The position numbers were made by a program, and so were the translations under genes. This document shows positions 1 through 6,279 of a DNA stretch of 6,820 bases, piece by piece. Where the stretch lies: NCBI GenBank assembly GCA_023253905.1, contig JALREG010000389.1, positions 1-6,820 on the forward strand. The letters are read 5' to 3'. Within the stretch, counting starts at the first letter, position 1. Each line of letters starts with the position of its first letter. The notes under the pieces were generated by a model. It did not search any database, was not told the origin of the DNA, and saw only the letters and a list, made by a program, of their open reading frames with translations. This DNA comes from Burkholderiaceae bacterium (lineage in GTDB: Bacteria > Pseudomonadota > Gammaproteobacteria > Burkholderiales > Burkholderiaceae).

Positions 1-202
1 CGATGCCTGGCAGGACGTGGGGCTGGGCAGGCTGCTACTGGGCGAACTGATCGCACTCGCAAGCGCACGCGGCGTTGCTGCGCTGGTCGGCGAAGCGCTG
101 AGCGAAAACACCCGCATGCTCGAGCTTGTGCGGCAGCTTGGCTTCACGGTGCGCGCCGACCCGTCGGACGCGCGCACAACGCTACTGCGCCTGCAGCTCT
201 GA
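1..202 (+). CDS. GNAT-family N-acetyltransferase, C-terminal part (cut by left edge)
   Basis: The reading frame is open from base 2 and ends at TGA 200-202, giving 66 visible residues; the N-terminus lies outside the window. GNAT proteins move an acetyl group from acetyl-CoA to an amine on a small molecule or a protein lysine. Residues 4-9 read QDVGLG, which fits the Q/R-x-x-G-x-G/A acetyl-CoA pyrophosphate loop. A helix follows (GRLLLGELIALASARG), then a strand (ALVGEAL), then SENTRMLELVRQLGF, the usual last helix and strand of the fold. The VGEALSENTRML stretch resembles the C-terminal GNAT domain of Pat-type protein lysine acetyltransferases fused to an acyl-CoA synthetase-like region, but a stand-alone GNAT enzyme is equally possible because the upstream part is not visible. 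The gene converges on fbp with a 16-bp gap and no clear terminator. The fold assignment is firm; the substrate is unknown. Confidence 0.8.
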   Translation, partial: DAWQDVGLGRLLLGELIALASARGVAALVGEALSENTRMLELVRQLGFTVRADPSDARTTLLRLQL

Positions 203-218
203 CGCGCCTGCTGCCCGG

Positions 219-1229
219 TCAGGCTCCTTGGTGATACCGGGTGACGCGTTCGACCTCCTCGCGCGAGCCCAGAATCACCGACACCCGCTCATGCAGTTTC
301 GCCGGCACGATGTCCAGAATGGGCTGCTGTCCGTTGGTGGCTGCGCCCCCCGCCTGCTCGATCAGGAGCGCCATGGGGTTGGCTTCGTACATGAGCCGAA
401 GCTTTCCTGGCTTATCGGGCTCGCGGCGATCGCGCGGATACATGAAGATGCCGCCCCGCGTCATGATGCGATGCACATCGGCCACCATGGATGCAATCCA
501 GCGCATGTTGAAATCCTGCGCGCGAACGCCCTCGCGACCTGCGAGCAGTTCATCGATATAGCGTTTTACCGGCGGCTCCCAGTGCCGCGCGTTGGAGGCG
601 TTGATCGCAAACTCACGGGTTTGCGCCGGCACCTGGATACGATCGCGTACCAGCCACCAGGTCCCGGATTCGCGGTCAAGCGTGAACGACGCCACACCGT
701 GACCCACCGTCAGCACCATGACCGTGGAGGGCCCGTACACCACGTAGCCCGCGGCCACCTGCCGGCGCCCAGGCTGAAGAAAGGCCCCGGCATTCACCAC
801 GCCCAGCTGCGCTGATTCGGGTGCAGGCAGCACCGAAAAAATGGTGCCGATCGAAACATTCACATCGATGTTGGACGATCCGTCCAGAGGATCGAACAGC
901 AACAGATAGGGGCCGCGCGGTTCGCCATCGGGAATGGGCCAGGGATCATCCATTTCCTCGGAAGCCATGGCGGCAAGGGCACCCCCCCAGGCGTTCGCTG
1001 CCAGCATCCGGTCATTGGCAATGACATCAAGCTTTTGCTGCGTCTCGCCCTGCACGTTGGCGCTGCCCGCAGAACCGAGCACATCGCCCAGCGCCCCGCG
1101 CGCAATGCTGGCAGCAATGCCGGCACAGGCCTGGGCACAGGTTTCGAGTACGCGGCGAAGCGCCTCGGGGGCGAGCGACGTCTGTCGATCGCACTGAATC
1201 AGATACTGGCTGAGGGTGACACGCTCCAT
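219..1229 (-). CDS. fbp: Fructose-1,6-bisphosphatase class I
   Basis: This cytoplasmic enzyme hydrolyses fructose 1,6-bisphosphate to fructose 6-phosphate and phosphate, the committed step of gluconeogenesis, and also serves pentose phosphate regeneration. The protein is 336 residues, normal for class I. Residues 57-73 hold the conserved [16 protein letters not shown] segment. SEE (90-92) and DPLDGSSN (113-120) form the divalent-metal and phosphate site. [13 protein letters not shown] (242-254) carries an arginine of the substrate pocket region. [10 protein letters not shown] (276-285) and EQAGG (291-295) complete the sugar-phosphate and metal site, with E282 as the expected metal ligand. No key residue appears to be missing. 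The frame stays open upstream to 1475, but that part overlaps pepN. The ATG at 1227-1229 is preferred because GGAG lies 5 nt before it and the family N-terminus [10 protein letters not shown] begins there. It follows pepN on the same strand after 58 bp, so cotranscription is likely. A G7 run spans codons 81-83. Confidence 0.97.
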   Translation of the reverse strand: MERVTLSQYLIQCDRQTSLAPEALRRVLETCAQACAGIAASIARGALGDVLGSAGSANVQGETQQKLDVIANDRMLAANAWGGALAAMASEEMDDPWPIPDGEPRGPYLLLFDPLDGSSNIDVNVSIGTIFSVLPAPESAQLGVVNAGAFLQPGRRQVAAGYVVYGPSTVMVLTVGHGVASFTLDRESGTWWLVRDRIQVPAQTREFAINASNARHWEPPVKRYIDELLAGREGVRAQDFNMRWIASMVADVHRIMTRGGIFMYPRDRREPDKPGKLRLMYEANPMALLIEQAGGAATNGQQPILDIVPAKLHERVSVILGSREEVERVTRYHQGA

Positions 1230-1234
1230 CGCGA

Positions 1235-1238
1235 CTCC
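1235..1238 (-). promoter_or_regulatory. Ribosome binding site of fbp
   Basis: Read on the - strand the sequence is ACGGAGTCGCG followed by ATG, so GGAG sits 5 nt before the start codon. It fixes the fbp start at 1229 rather than at the earlier in-frame codons inside pepN. Confidence 0.7.
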
Positions 1239-1265
1239 GTAAGGGGGCAGACCAATCTGGCGCGG

Positions 1266-1271
1266 ATTGTA
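1266..1271 (-). promoter_or_regulatory. Possible -10 hexamer of an internal fbp promoter
   Basis: On the - strand the pepN-fbp gap holds TACAAT, which matches the sigma70 -10 consensus at 5 of 6 bases, about 36 nt before the fbp start codon. No good -35 hexamer is found 16-18 nt upstream, and there is no extended TGn motif. It could give fbp some expression independent of pepN, but the match may be chance. Confidence 0.22.
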
Positions 1272-1287
1272 TCGAGACCCGAAGCGT

Positions 1288-4038
1288 TCAGGCGCGAGAC
1301 GCCGTTTCCGCCGCAAGCGCCTTCCCAACAATTTCTGCGACATCGGCCGAGAGCCCAGGATGCCGCGCCACGCGAGACAGCGCGTCGCGCATGCCGGAGG
1401 CCCGCTCAGGGCTATAGCGCGGCCAGCGGTCGAGCGCACGCGCAAGCCTCGCAGCAAGCTGTGGATTGAGCGCATCGAGTGCCATCACCTGCTCGGCCCA
1501 GAACGCGTAGCCCGAGCCATCGGCCTGATGGAACTCCGCCAGATTTCCGGTACAAAACGCAGTGATCAGCGAGCGCACCTTATTGGGATTACGAAGCGAG
1601 AACGCAGGGTGGGTCATGAGCCGCTTCACCTGGTCGAGCACGGGTAGCTCGCCAGGACAGCGCACGGCAGTGGCCTGCATGGAAAACCATTTGTCGAGCA
1701 CCAGGGGTTCGTTGGCGAACTCATGCTCGAACGCGGCAAGCGCCCGATCGCGACGCACCCCGCCCGCGCGAACCAACGCGGCGAGCGCAGCCGACCGGTC
1801 GGTCATGTTGTCGGCATTCGCGCACTGCGCTGCGGCCGCTTCGACCGCTTCGTCGGCGCCGGCTTCGACCCACCATCCCAGTGCCGCGTTCTTGAGCGCA
1901 CGCCGGCCCGCAGCAGCGAGATCAACCGTCCAGGGCTGACCGTCGTTGAGCGCGCGATAAAGGGCAGACCATCGCCCTTCAAGTTCGCGTGCAGCCGCCC
2001 CGCGCACTGCAAGCCTCGCCACCCGGAGCGCCTGCGGGTCGACCTGCTCGAGCTGCTCGGCAATAAACGTTTCCGATGGAAAGGTAATCAGCGCATCAAC
2101 AAAGGCCGGATCGAGTGACGGGTCATCAAGAAGGCGACCGATCAGCGCGGCCACCGAAGCACCGGCCACCCCAGCATCAACGCCGGTCATCGCCGCGCGA
2201 ACCGCCCTCAGCATCCGCTGCTGCGCAGCCTCCCAGCGATTGAACGGATCGCTGTCGTGGACGGCGAGAAGATCAAGCTCCGCGTCGCTCCAATTGTGTT
2301 CAATGATGACTGGCGCGGAGAATCCGCGTCCAAGCGACACCACCGGGCGGCGATTGATGCCGGCGAACCGGAGGCGATGCGAGGCCTCACGTAACTCGAT
2401 GAGGGCGGTACCCGCCTCGATCGAACGGATCAGTGCGCGGGTGGGCTCATCGGCGGCAATGATGGGTAGCGCGCTCCCGTCGGCCGCGAGCAGACCGATC
2501 GCAAAGGGGATCGGTAACGGCAGCTTCACCGGCTGACCTGGCGTGGCCGGCGTGTGCTGAGTCACCAGCAGTTCGCAGATCTGTTCCGACTCCTGGACGC
2601 TCACCGCGACCGCCACACGAGGCGTGCCCGCCTGCGAGTACCAGCGTGAAAACTGCGCGAGGTCGAGCTGGTTTGCATCGGCGATCGCCGCGACGAAATC
2701 ATCACAGGTCACCGCTGCGCCATCATGACGGGCGAAGTACAGATCCATGCCCTTCCGAAAGCCTTCTCGCCCGGCAAGCGTCTGCAGCATGCGAATGACC
2801 TCGGCACCTTTTTCGTAGACCGTGAGCGTGTAGAAGTTATTGATCTCCTGGTAGGCGTCCGGCCGAATCGGGTGTGCCATCGGGCCTGCGTCTTCAGGAA
2901 ACTGCGATGTGCGCAGTATCCGCACATCGTTGATCCGTTTAACCGCGCGCGCGCTCGCGGCAGCCGAGGGGCTTTCGCACTGCGCGGCCATCATGTCGGC
3001 GGAAAACTCCTGATCACGAAAAACCGTGAGACCTTCCTTGAGCGTGAGCTGAAACCAGTCGCGGCAGGTCACCCGGTTGCCAGTCCAATTGTGGAAATAT
3101 TCGTGCGCCACCACCGACTCCACCGCGGCAAAGTCCTGGTCGGTCGCCAGCCGCGGATGCGCGAACACATAGCGGGTATTGAAGATATTGAGACCCTTGT
3201 TCTCCATGGCCCCCATGTTGAAGTCACCCGTGGCGACAATCATGAACCGGTCAAGGTCGAGTTCCAGCCCATAGCGCGATTCATCCCACCTGATCGAGCG
3301 TTCAAGCGAACGCATCGCATGCTCGGTCTTGTGCTCGTTACCGGGTTCGACCCAAACCTGGAGGAGCGCCGGGCGCCCCGACCGCCTGACGAAGGTCGAC
3401 TCCGTGACCACCAGACGTCCCGCCACCAGCGCGAAAAGATAGCTGGGCTTGGGGAACGGATCCTCCCAGGTGCACCAGTGCCAGCCGGCTTGCACAGGGC
3501 CCGCGTCCGGGTGCGCGCCATCGCAGTCGCCCTGGGCGATGAGATTGCCGTTGGAGAGCAGCACCGGCCAGCGCGCGCGCTCTGCGCGAAGCGTCACGCG
3601 ATAGCGCGCCATGACATCGGGGCGGTCGGCAAAAAACGTGATTCTTCGAAAGCCTTGTGCCTCGCACTGGGTGTAGAAATTTTCGTTCGACACATAGAGG
3701 CCGCTCAGTGCAGTGTTCGCCTCAGGCGAACACCGCGTGGTGATGTCGAGCACGAACTGCGCGGGCACACCCGGTATCACCAGCTGATCGTTAGCATACG
3801 TGAAGGCCTCTGGTCCGAGCCGCTGACCGTCAATGGCCACCGCGAGCAACTCCAGCGCCTCGCCATCGAGTTGTAGCGGCTCGGCGGGGCTCACCCCATT
3901 TGCGCGGTGCACAACGAGGCGCGAGCGCACCAGAGTGGCTTTCGGATCCAGGTCGACACTGAGCTCGACCGCATCAATGGCATAAGCGGGCGGCCGATAA
4001 TCGGCCCGGCGAATCGTCACGCCCTGATCGGTACGCAT
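1288..4038 (-). CDS. pepN: Aminopeptidase N (M1 zinc metallopeptidase, PepN type)
   Basis: PepN removes N-terminal residues, preferring Ala and basic or other neutral residues, in the last steps of cytoplasmic peptide breakdown. The protein is 916 residues, slightly longer than the roughly 870 of E. coli PepN. Its four domains are visible. The N-terminal beta domain is about 1-205. The catalytic domain is about 206-455, with the substrate-amine motif GAMEN at 276-280, the zinc motif HEYFH at 312-316 (H312, E313, H316), the third ligand E335 in LKEG, and the transition-state tyrosine Y396; their spacing matches E. coli PepN. A beta sandwich lies at about 475-575. The helical C-terminal domain is about 580-916, with FNRWEAAQ (599-606), NMTDRSAAL (744-752) and NPNKVRSL (817-824), all typical of PepN. 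There is no signal peptide, as expected for a cytosolic enzyme. The frame is open to 4233, but ATG 4036-4038 has a strong AGGAG before it and avoids overlap with the divergent gene. It leads a likely pepN-fbp operon. Confidence 0.97.
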   Translation of the reverse strand: MRTDQGVTIRRADYRPPAYAIDAVELSVDLDPKATLVRSRLVVHRANGVSPAEPLQLDGEALELLAVAIDGQRLGPEAFTYANDQLVIPGVPAQFVLDITTRCSPEANTALSGLYVSNENFYTQCEAQGFRRITFFADRPDVMARYRVTLRAERARWPVLLSNGNLIAQGDCDGAHPDAGPVQAGWHWCTWEDPFPKPSYLFALVAGRLVVTESTFVRRSGRPALLQVWVEPGNEHKTEHAMRSLERSIRWDESRYGLELDLDRFMIVATGDFNMGAMENKGLNIFNTRYVFAHPRLATDQDFAAVESVVAHEYFHNWTGNRVTCRDWFQLTLKEGLTVFRDQEFSADMMAAQCESPSAAASARAVKRINDVRILRTSQFPEDAGPMAHPIRPDAYQEINNFYTLTVYEKGAEVIRMLQTLAGREGFRKGMDLYFARHDGAAVTCDDFVAAIADANQLDLAQFSRWYSQAGTPRVAVAVSVQESEQICELLVTQHTPATPGQPVKLPLPIPFAIGLLAADGSALPIIAADEPTRALIRSIEAGTALIELREASHRLRFAGINRRPVVSLGRGFSAPVIIEHNWSDAELDLLAVHDSDPFNRWEAAQQRMLRAVRAAMTGVDAGVAGASVAALIGRLLDDPSLDPAFVDALITFPSETFIAEQLEQVDPQALRVARLAVRGAAARELEGRWSALYRALNDGQPWTVDLAAAGRRALKNAALGWWVEAGADEAVEAAAAQCANADNMTDRSAALAALVRAGGVRRDRALAAFEHEFANEPLVLDKWFSMQATAVRCPGELPVLDQVKRLMTHPAFSLRNPNKVRSLITAFCTGNLAEFHQADGSGYAFWAEQVMALDALNPQLAARLARALDRWPRYSPERASGMRDALSRVARHPGLSADVAEIVGKALAAETASRA

Positions 4039-4045
4039 GGTGAAG

Positions 4046-4053
4046 CTCCTTTT
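4046..4053 (-). promoter_or_regulatory. Ribosome binding site of pepN
   Basis: Read on the - strand, AAAAGGAG is followed by CTTCACC and ATG, a strong Shine-Dalgarno sequence 7 nt from the start. It places the pepN start at 4038 and argues against the 65-residue longer frame. Confidence 0.8.
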
Positions 4054-4061
4054 GTTGACGC

Positions 4062-4067
4062 ATTTTA
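4062..4067 (-). promoter_or_regulatory. Possible -10 hexamer of the pepN promoter
   Basis: On the - strand TAAAAT matches the sigma70 -10 consensus at 5 of 6 bases and lies in the only AT-rich patch of the divergent region. The nearest -35-like hexamer is GTGACT (4 of 6), 19 nt upstream, which is longer than optimal. Transcription would begin near 4055, leaving a leader of only about 17 nt that just contains the ribosome binding site. Plausible but unproven. Confidence 0.3.
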
Positions 4068-4113
4068 GGCTTCCGGCAAATCGCTCAGTCACTGGACACC
4101 TGTGCGCGCCGGG

Positions 4114-4126
4114 GTCAAGATTTGAC
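4114..4126. promoter_or_regulatory. 13-bp inverted repeat, candidate operator
   Basis: GTCAA-GAT-TTGAC is a perfect 5-bp dyad with a 3-bp centre, near the middle of the 169-bp region between the divergent pepN and Bug genes. Both arms also look like -35 hexamers (TTGACG on +, TTGACC on -), but neither has a good -10 partner at 16-18 nt. It may be a regulator binding site acting on one or both genes. It does not fit the LysR-type T-N11-A rule exactly (the T-to-A spacing is N9). A dyad this short can occur by chance. Confidence 0.3.
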
Positions 4127-4173
4127 GCCCGCCCCCAACCGTCTCGGCGCGAACTGCTCGCCGCACCCTGGCA

Positions 4174-4190
4174 GGCAACGGTATCGCCAA
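4174..4190 (-). promoter_or_regulatory. Sigma54-like -24/-12 element pointing toward pepN
   Basis: On the - strand TTGGCGATACCGTTGCC holds TGGC and TTGC separated by exactly 7 nt, the core and spacing of sigma54 (RpoN) promoters. It mismatches the wider consensus in the ACG after TGGC and at the last base. Transcription would run toward pepN with a leader of about 120 nt. No enhancer-binding activator gene is visible here, and the family gives no reason to expect RpoN control of pepN, so chance is a serious alternative. Confidence 0.2.
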
Positions 4191-4192
4191 CC

Positions 4193-4198
4193 AGGAGG
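4193..4198 (+). promoter_or_regulatory. Ribosome binding site of the first Bug gene
   Basis: A full AGGAGG sits 9 nt before GTG 4208-4210. It decides the start: the frame is open upstream to ATG 4037, but that start would overlap the pepN start codon and place about 57 non-signal residues before the secretion signal. Confidence 0.8.
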
Positions 4199-4207
4199 AC
4201 GCATCTC

Positions 4208-5203
4208 GTGAACCCCCGCTTAATACATTGCAACCGTCGTCAGGCTCTTGCCGGCCTGGCCGCCGCGTCAGCGGTCATATTGCCCTTGCCCACGAGGGCG
4301 CAACCCCAGACCTGGCCAACGCGTCCTGTCCGCATGGTGGTGAATTTTCCCGCAGGGGGCCCGCTGGACATTCTGGCGCGGCAGGTGGCCGGTTTTCTCA
4401 CCAACCGGCTCGGTCAGCCTTTCGCCGTTGAAAACGTCACCGGCGCCGCAGGCGAGATTGGTGCGGCCAATGCCGCACGCGCCCAGCCCGACGGTTACAC
4501 CTTGCTGATGAGCATCGACGCGCCATTTACGATCGCACGCGCCATGCGGCCTCAGGTCGGCGTACGGTTTGAAGACCTGACCTGGGTCGCGATGTTGGGT
4601 ACCAGCGGTCTTACCGTGGCAGCGCACCCCTCAACCGGCGTCGGCACGCTGGCTGAACTCATCGCACGCGGCCGCAGCCGGCCACTCAATTTTTCGACGG
4701 CGGGCCCAGGCAGTCCTGGTCACCTGGCCGCAGCGGTGCTGGCCGACGCCGCGGGAGTGCAAGCCACGCCGGTGCACTATCGCGGCAATGCCCCCGCTGT
4801 GACCGCGCTGGTGGCGGGTGAGGTTGATGCGGCAATCATCAGCACGCCCGGACTGCTTCCCCACATCCGAGCCGGAAAACTGCAGGCGCTGGCGACCGCC
4901 GCCAGCCGTCGCTCGCCACTGCTGCCCGACCTGCCCACCGTCGGAGAGCTCGGTTACCCAGCACTCGCGCAGGAATCGCTTTATGTGGTGGCCCTACCGG
5001 CCCGTACGCCCGCCTCGATTGCCACCACGCTTTACGCGGCGCTCGCCGAAGCGATGGCTGACCCGGCACTGCGCGAACGGATGACATCGCTCGATCTGTC
5101 GCCGGGACTCGAGGACGGTGCTCGCGCACAGGTTCTCCTCAATCAAACGCTCGAGCGCTACACTCGCGTCGTGCAGGCGACCGGACTGAAAGCCGATAAG
5201 TAG
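4208..5203 (+). CDS. Bug/TctC-family periplasmic solute-binding protein (first of pair)
   Basis: Bug proteins bind small, usually carboxylated, solutes in the periplasm and deliver them to tripartite tricarboxylate-type (TctAB) carriers; some act in sensing. This one is 331 residues from a GTG start, normal for the family. Residues 1-31 form a signal peptide with a twin arginine (R10-R11, NRRQAL), a hydrophobic core and a likely cut after T29-R30-A31, so Tat export is possible. The mature part starts with WPTRPVRMVVNFPAGGPLD (36-54); the AGG/D54 loop and PDGYT (94-98) are the two ligand-pocket loops of the family. STAGPGSPGH (163-172), HYRG (190-193) and the LPDLPTVGELG segment (239-249) are further hallmarks. 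The AGG-PDGYT framework is intact. It lies divergent from pepN and 43 bp before a second Bug gene, with no membrane subunit nearby. The ligand cannot be told from sequence. Confidence 0.92.
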   Translation: MNPRLIHCNRRQALAGLAAASAVILPLPTRAQPQTWPTRPVRMVVNFPAGGPLDILARQVAGFLTNRLGQPFAVENVTGAAGEIGAANAARAQPDGYTLLMSIDAPFTIARAMRPQVGVRFEDLTWVAMLGTSGLTVAAHPSTGVGTLAELIARGRSRPLNFSTAGPGSPGHLAAAVLADAAGVQATPVHYRGNAPAVTALVAGEVDAAIISTPGLLPHIRAGKLQALATAASRRSPLLPDLPTVGELGYPALAQESLYVVALPARTPASIATTLYAALAEAMADPALRERMTSLDLSPGLEDGARAQVLLNQTLERYTRVVQATGLKADK

Positions 5204-5246
5204 GCCTGGCCCCCCACCGAACATACCAAGCACCCAGGAGACCGAT

Positions 5247-6254
5247 ATGCCCCGTTCCAGTACCGCGCCCAAACGACGTACAGCGATTGCAGCCAGCGCT
5301 GCCGGTCTGATCCTCGCAGCAGCAGCGGGCATTTCAACCCCCGCCATCGCGCAGGACTTCCCAACGCGTCCCATCACGATCATCGTGCCCTACACGGCGG
5401 GCGGCCCCACCGATATGATGGCCCGAGCCATCGCCAAGCACATGACCAGTTCGGGCGGGCAGCCCGTGGTGGTCGAGAACCGCGCTGGGGCGGGCGGTGC
5501 CATCGGCACCGCAGCCACGGCGCGCTCCACACCCGATGGCTACACGCTTGTGCTGAACGGCACGCTTGGCCACGCCCTTGCCCCAATGCTGCGGCCCAAC
5601 ACGGCGGGCTACACCGTAGCCGACATGTCGGCCATTGGTGTATTCAGCCGCAGCTCAAATTTCCTGGTGGTTGCGCCCTCGCTCGGCGTGAAGTCGGTCA
5701 AGGAATTGATCGATCGCGCCAAGGCCGCACCGGGCAAGATTTCTTTTTCGTCTGCAGGGCTCGCCAGCAACCCTCACCTGGGCGCCGAACTCTTCAAGGC
5801 GCTCGCCGGAGTCGATCTGGAGCACATCCCCTACAAGGGGGTGTCGGCAACTGTTCCTGACCTGGTCGAAGGCCGTGTACCGGTGGCCTTCGCAAGCCCC
5901 ACGCTTGCGCTGCCACTGCTCAAGGACAACCGGCTGGTGGCACTGGCGGTCACTGGCGAAAAGCGCATGAAGGGATGGGAGCATCTGCCCACGATCGCCG
6001 AGTCTGGCGTTCCGGGCTATGTGTTCGAGTCCACCTACATTCTGGTGGCCCCGGGCAAGACCCCGCCTGCGATCATGCGTCGCCTGAACGACCTGCTGCA
6101 GCGATCGCTTGATGATCCGGACACCATTAACGCGCTGGACAAGCTCGGACTTGAAACCATGAAGAACACGCCCGCACAGGCTGATCAGCTGGTGCAGGCA
6201 GAGCTGCAGCGCTGGTCGGGCATCATTGCGCGTCTCAATCTGAAACTGGAGTAA
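5247..6254 (+). CDS. Bug/TctC-family periplasmic solute-binding protein (second of pair)
   Basis: This is a second extracytoplasmic solute receptor of the same family, 335 residues, starting at ATG with AGGAG 6 nt upstream (5236-5240). Residues 1-35 form a signal peptide with KRR (9-11), a long Ala-rich core and a good cut site after A33-I34-A35. The mature protein begins QDFPTRPITIIVPYTAGGPTD (36-56), with the AGG/D56 loop. Also present are the ENRAGAGGAIG segment (77-87), PDGYT (96-100), SSAGLASNPH (168-177), PYKG (195-198) and LPTIAESG (247-254), all standard Bug positions. It differs clearly from its upstream neighbour, especially around SSAGLASNPH and PYKGVSATVPDL, so the pair is not a recent duplication and probably has different ligands. 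The 43-bp gap and shared strand suggest one transcript. It ends 25 bp from a convergent LysR-type gene. Ligand and transport partner are unknown. Confidence 0.94.
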   Translation: MPRSSTAPKRRTAIAASAAGLILAAAAGISTPAIAQDFPTRPITIIVPYTAGGPTDMMARAIAKHMTSSGGQPVVVENRAGAGGAIGTAATARSTPDGYTLVLNGTLGHALAPMLRPNTAGYTVADMSAIGVFSRSSNFLVVAPSLGVKSVKELIDRAKAAPGKISFSSAGLASNPHLGAELFKALAGVDLEHIPYKGVSATVPDLVEGRVPVAFASPTLALPLLKDNRLVALAVTGEKRMKGWEHLPTIAESGVPGYVFESTYILVAPGKTPPAIMRRLNDLLQRSLDDPDTINALDKLGLETMKNTPAQADQLVQAELQRWSGIIARLNLKLE

Positions 6255-6279
6255 AGCGCGGGGCGAGGCCCAACCCGAT

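Noticed and set aside
214..241. CCCGGT...ACCGGG inverted repeat near the GNAT and fbp stops as a terminator
   Set aside because: The stem is only 6 bp, the loop is 16 nt, and no T-run follows on either strand; half of it is inside fbp coding sequence.
126..815. A 229-codon + strand frame overlapping GNAT and fbp
   Set aside because: It lies in a different frame from GNAT and antisense to conserved FBPase blocks; there is no motif and no convincing start.
1230..1475. An 82-residue N-terminal extension of fbp
   Set aside because: Most of it overlaps the pepN 3' end in another frame; the extension is Arg-rich without family similarity, and the start at 1229 has a ribosome binding site.
2725..3876. 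A 383-codon open frame on the + strand opposite pepN
   Set aside because: It is antisense to the well-conserved PepN catalytic domain, shows no recognisable motif, and its composition (rich in R, H, V) is typical of a shadow frame in GC-rich DNA.
4167..4195. CCTGG...CCAGG pairing that might hide the first Bug ribosome binding site
   Set aside because: Only 5 bp of stem across a 19-nt loop; too weak to call a riboswitch or RNA thermometer.
4039..4233. A 65-residue N-terminal extension of pepN
   Set aside because: It would overlap the first Bug gene's start and signal sequence, lacks a ribosome binding site, and PepN homology begins at the Met at 4038 with a strong AGGAG.
6261..6271. GGGC-GAG-GCCC hairpin after the second Bug gene
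   Set aside because: A 4-bp stem with no following T-run is too weak to call a terminator in GC-rich DNA.
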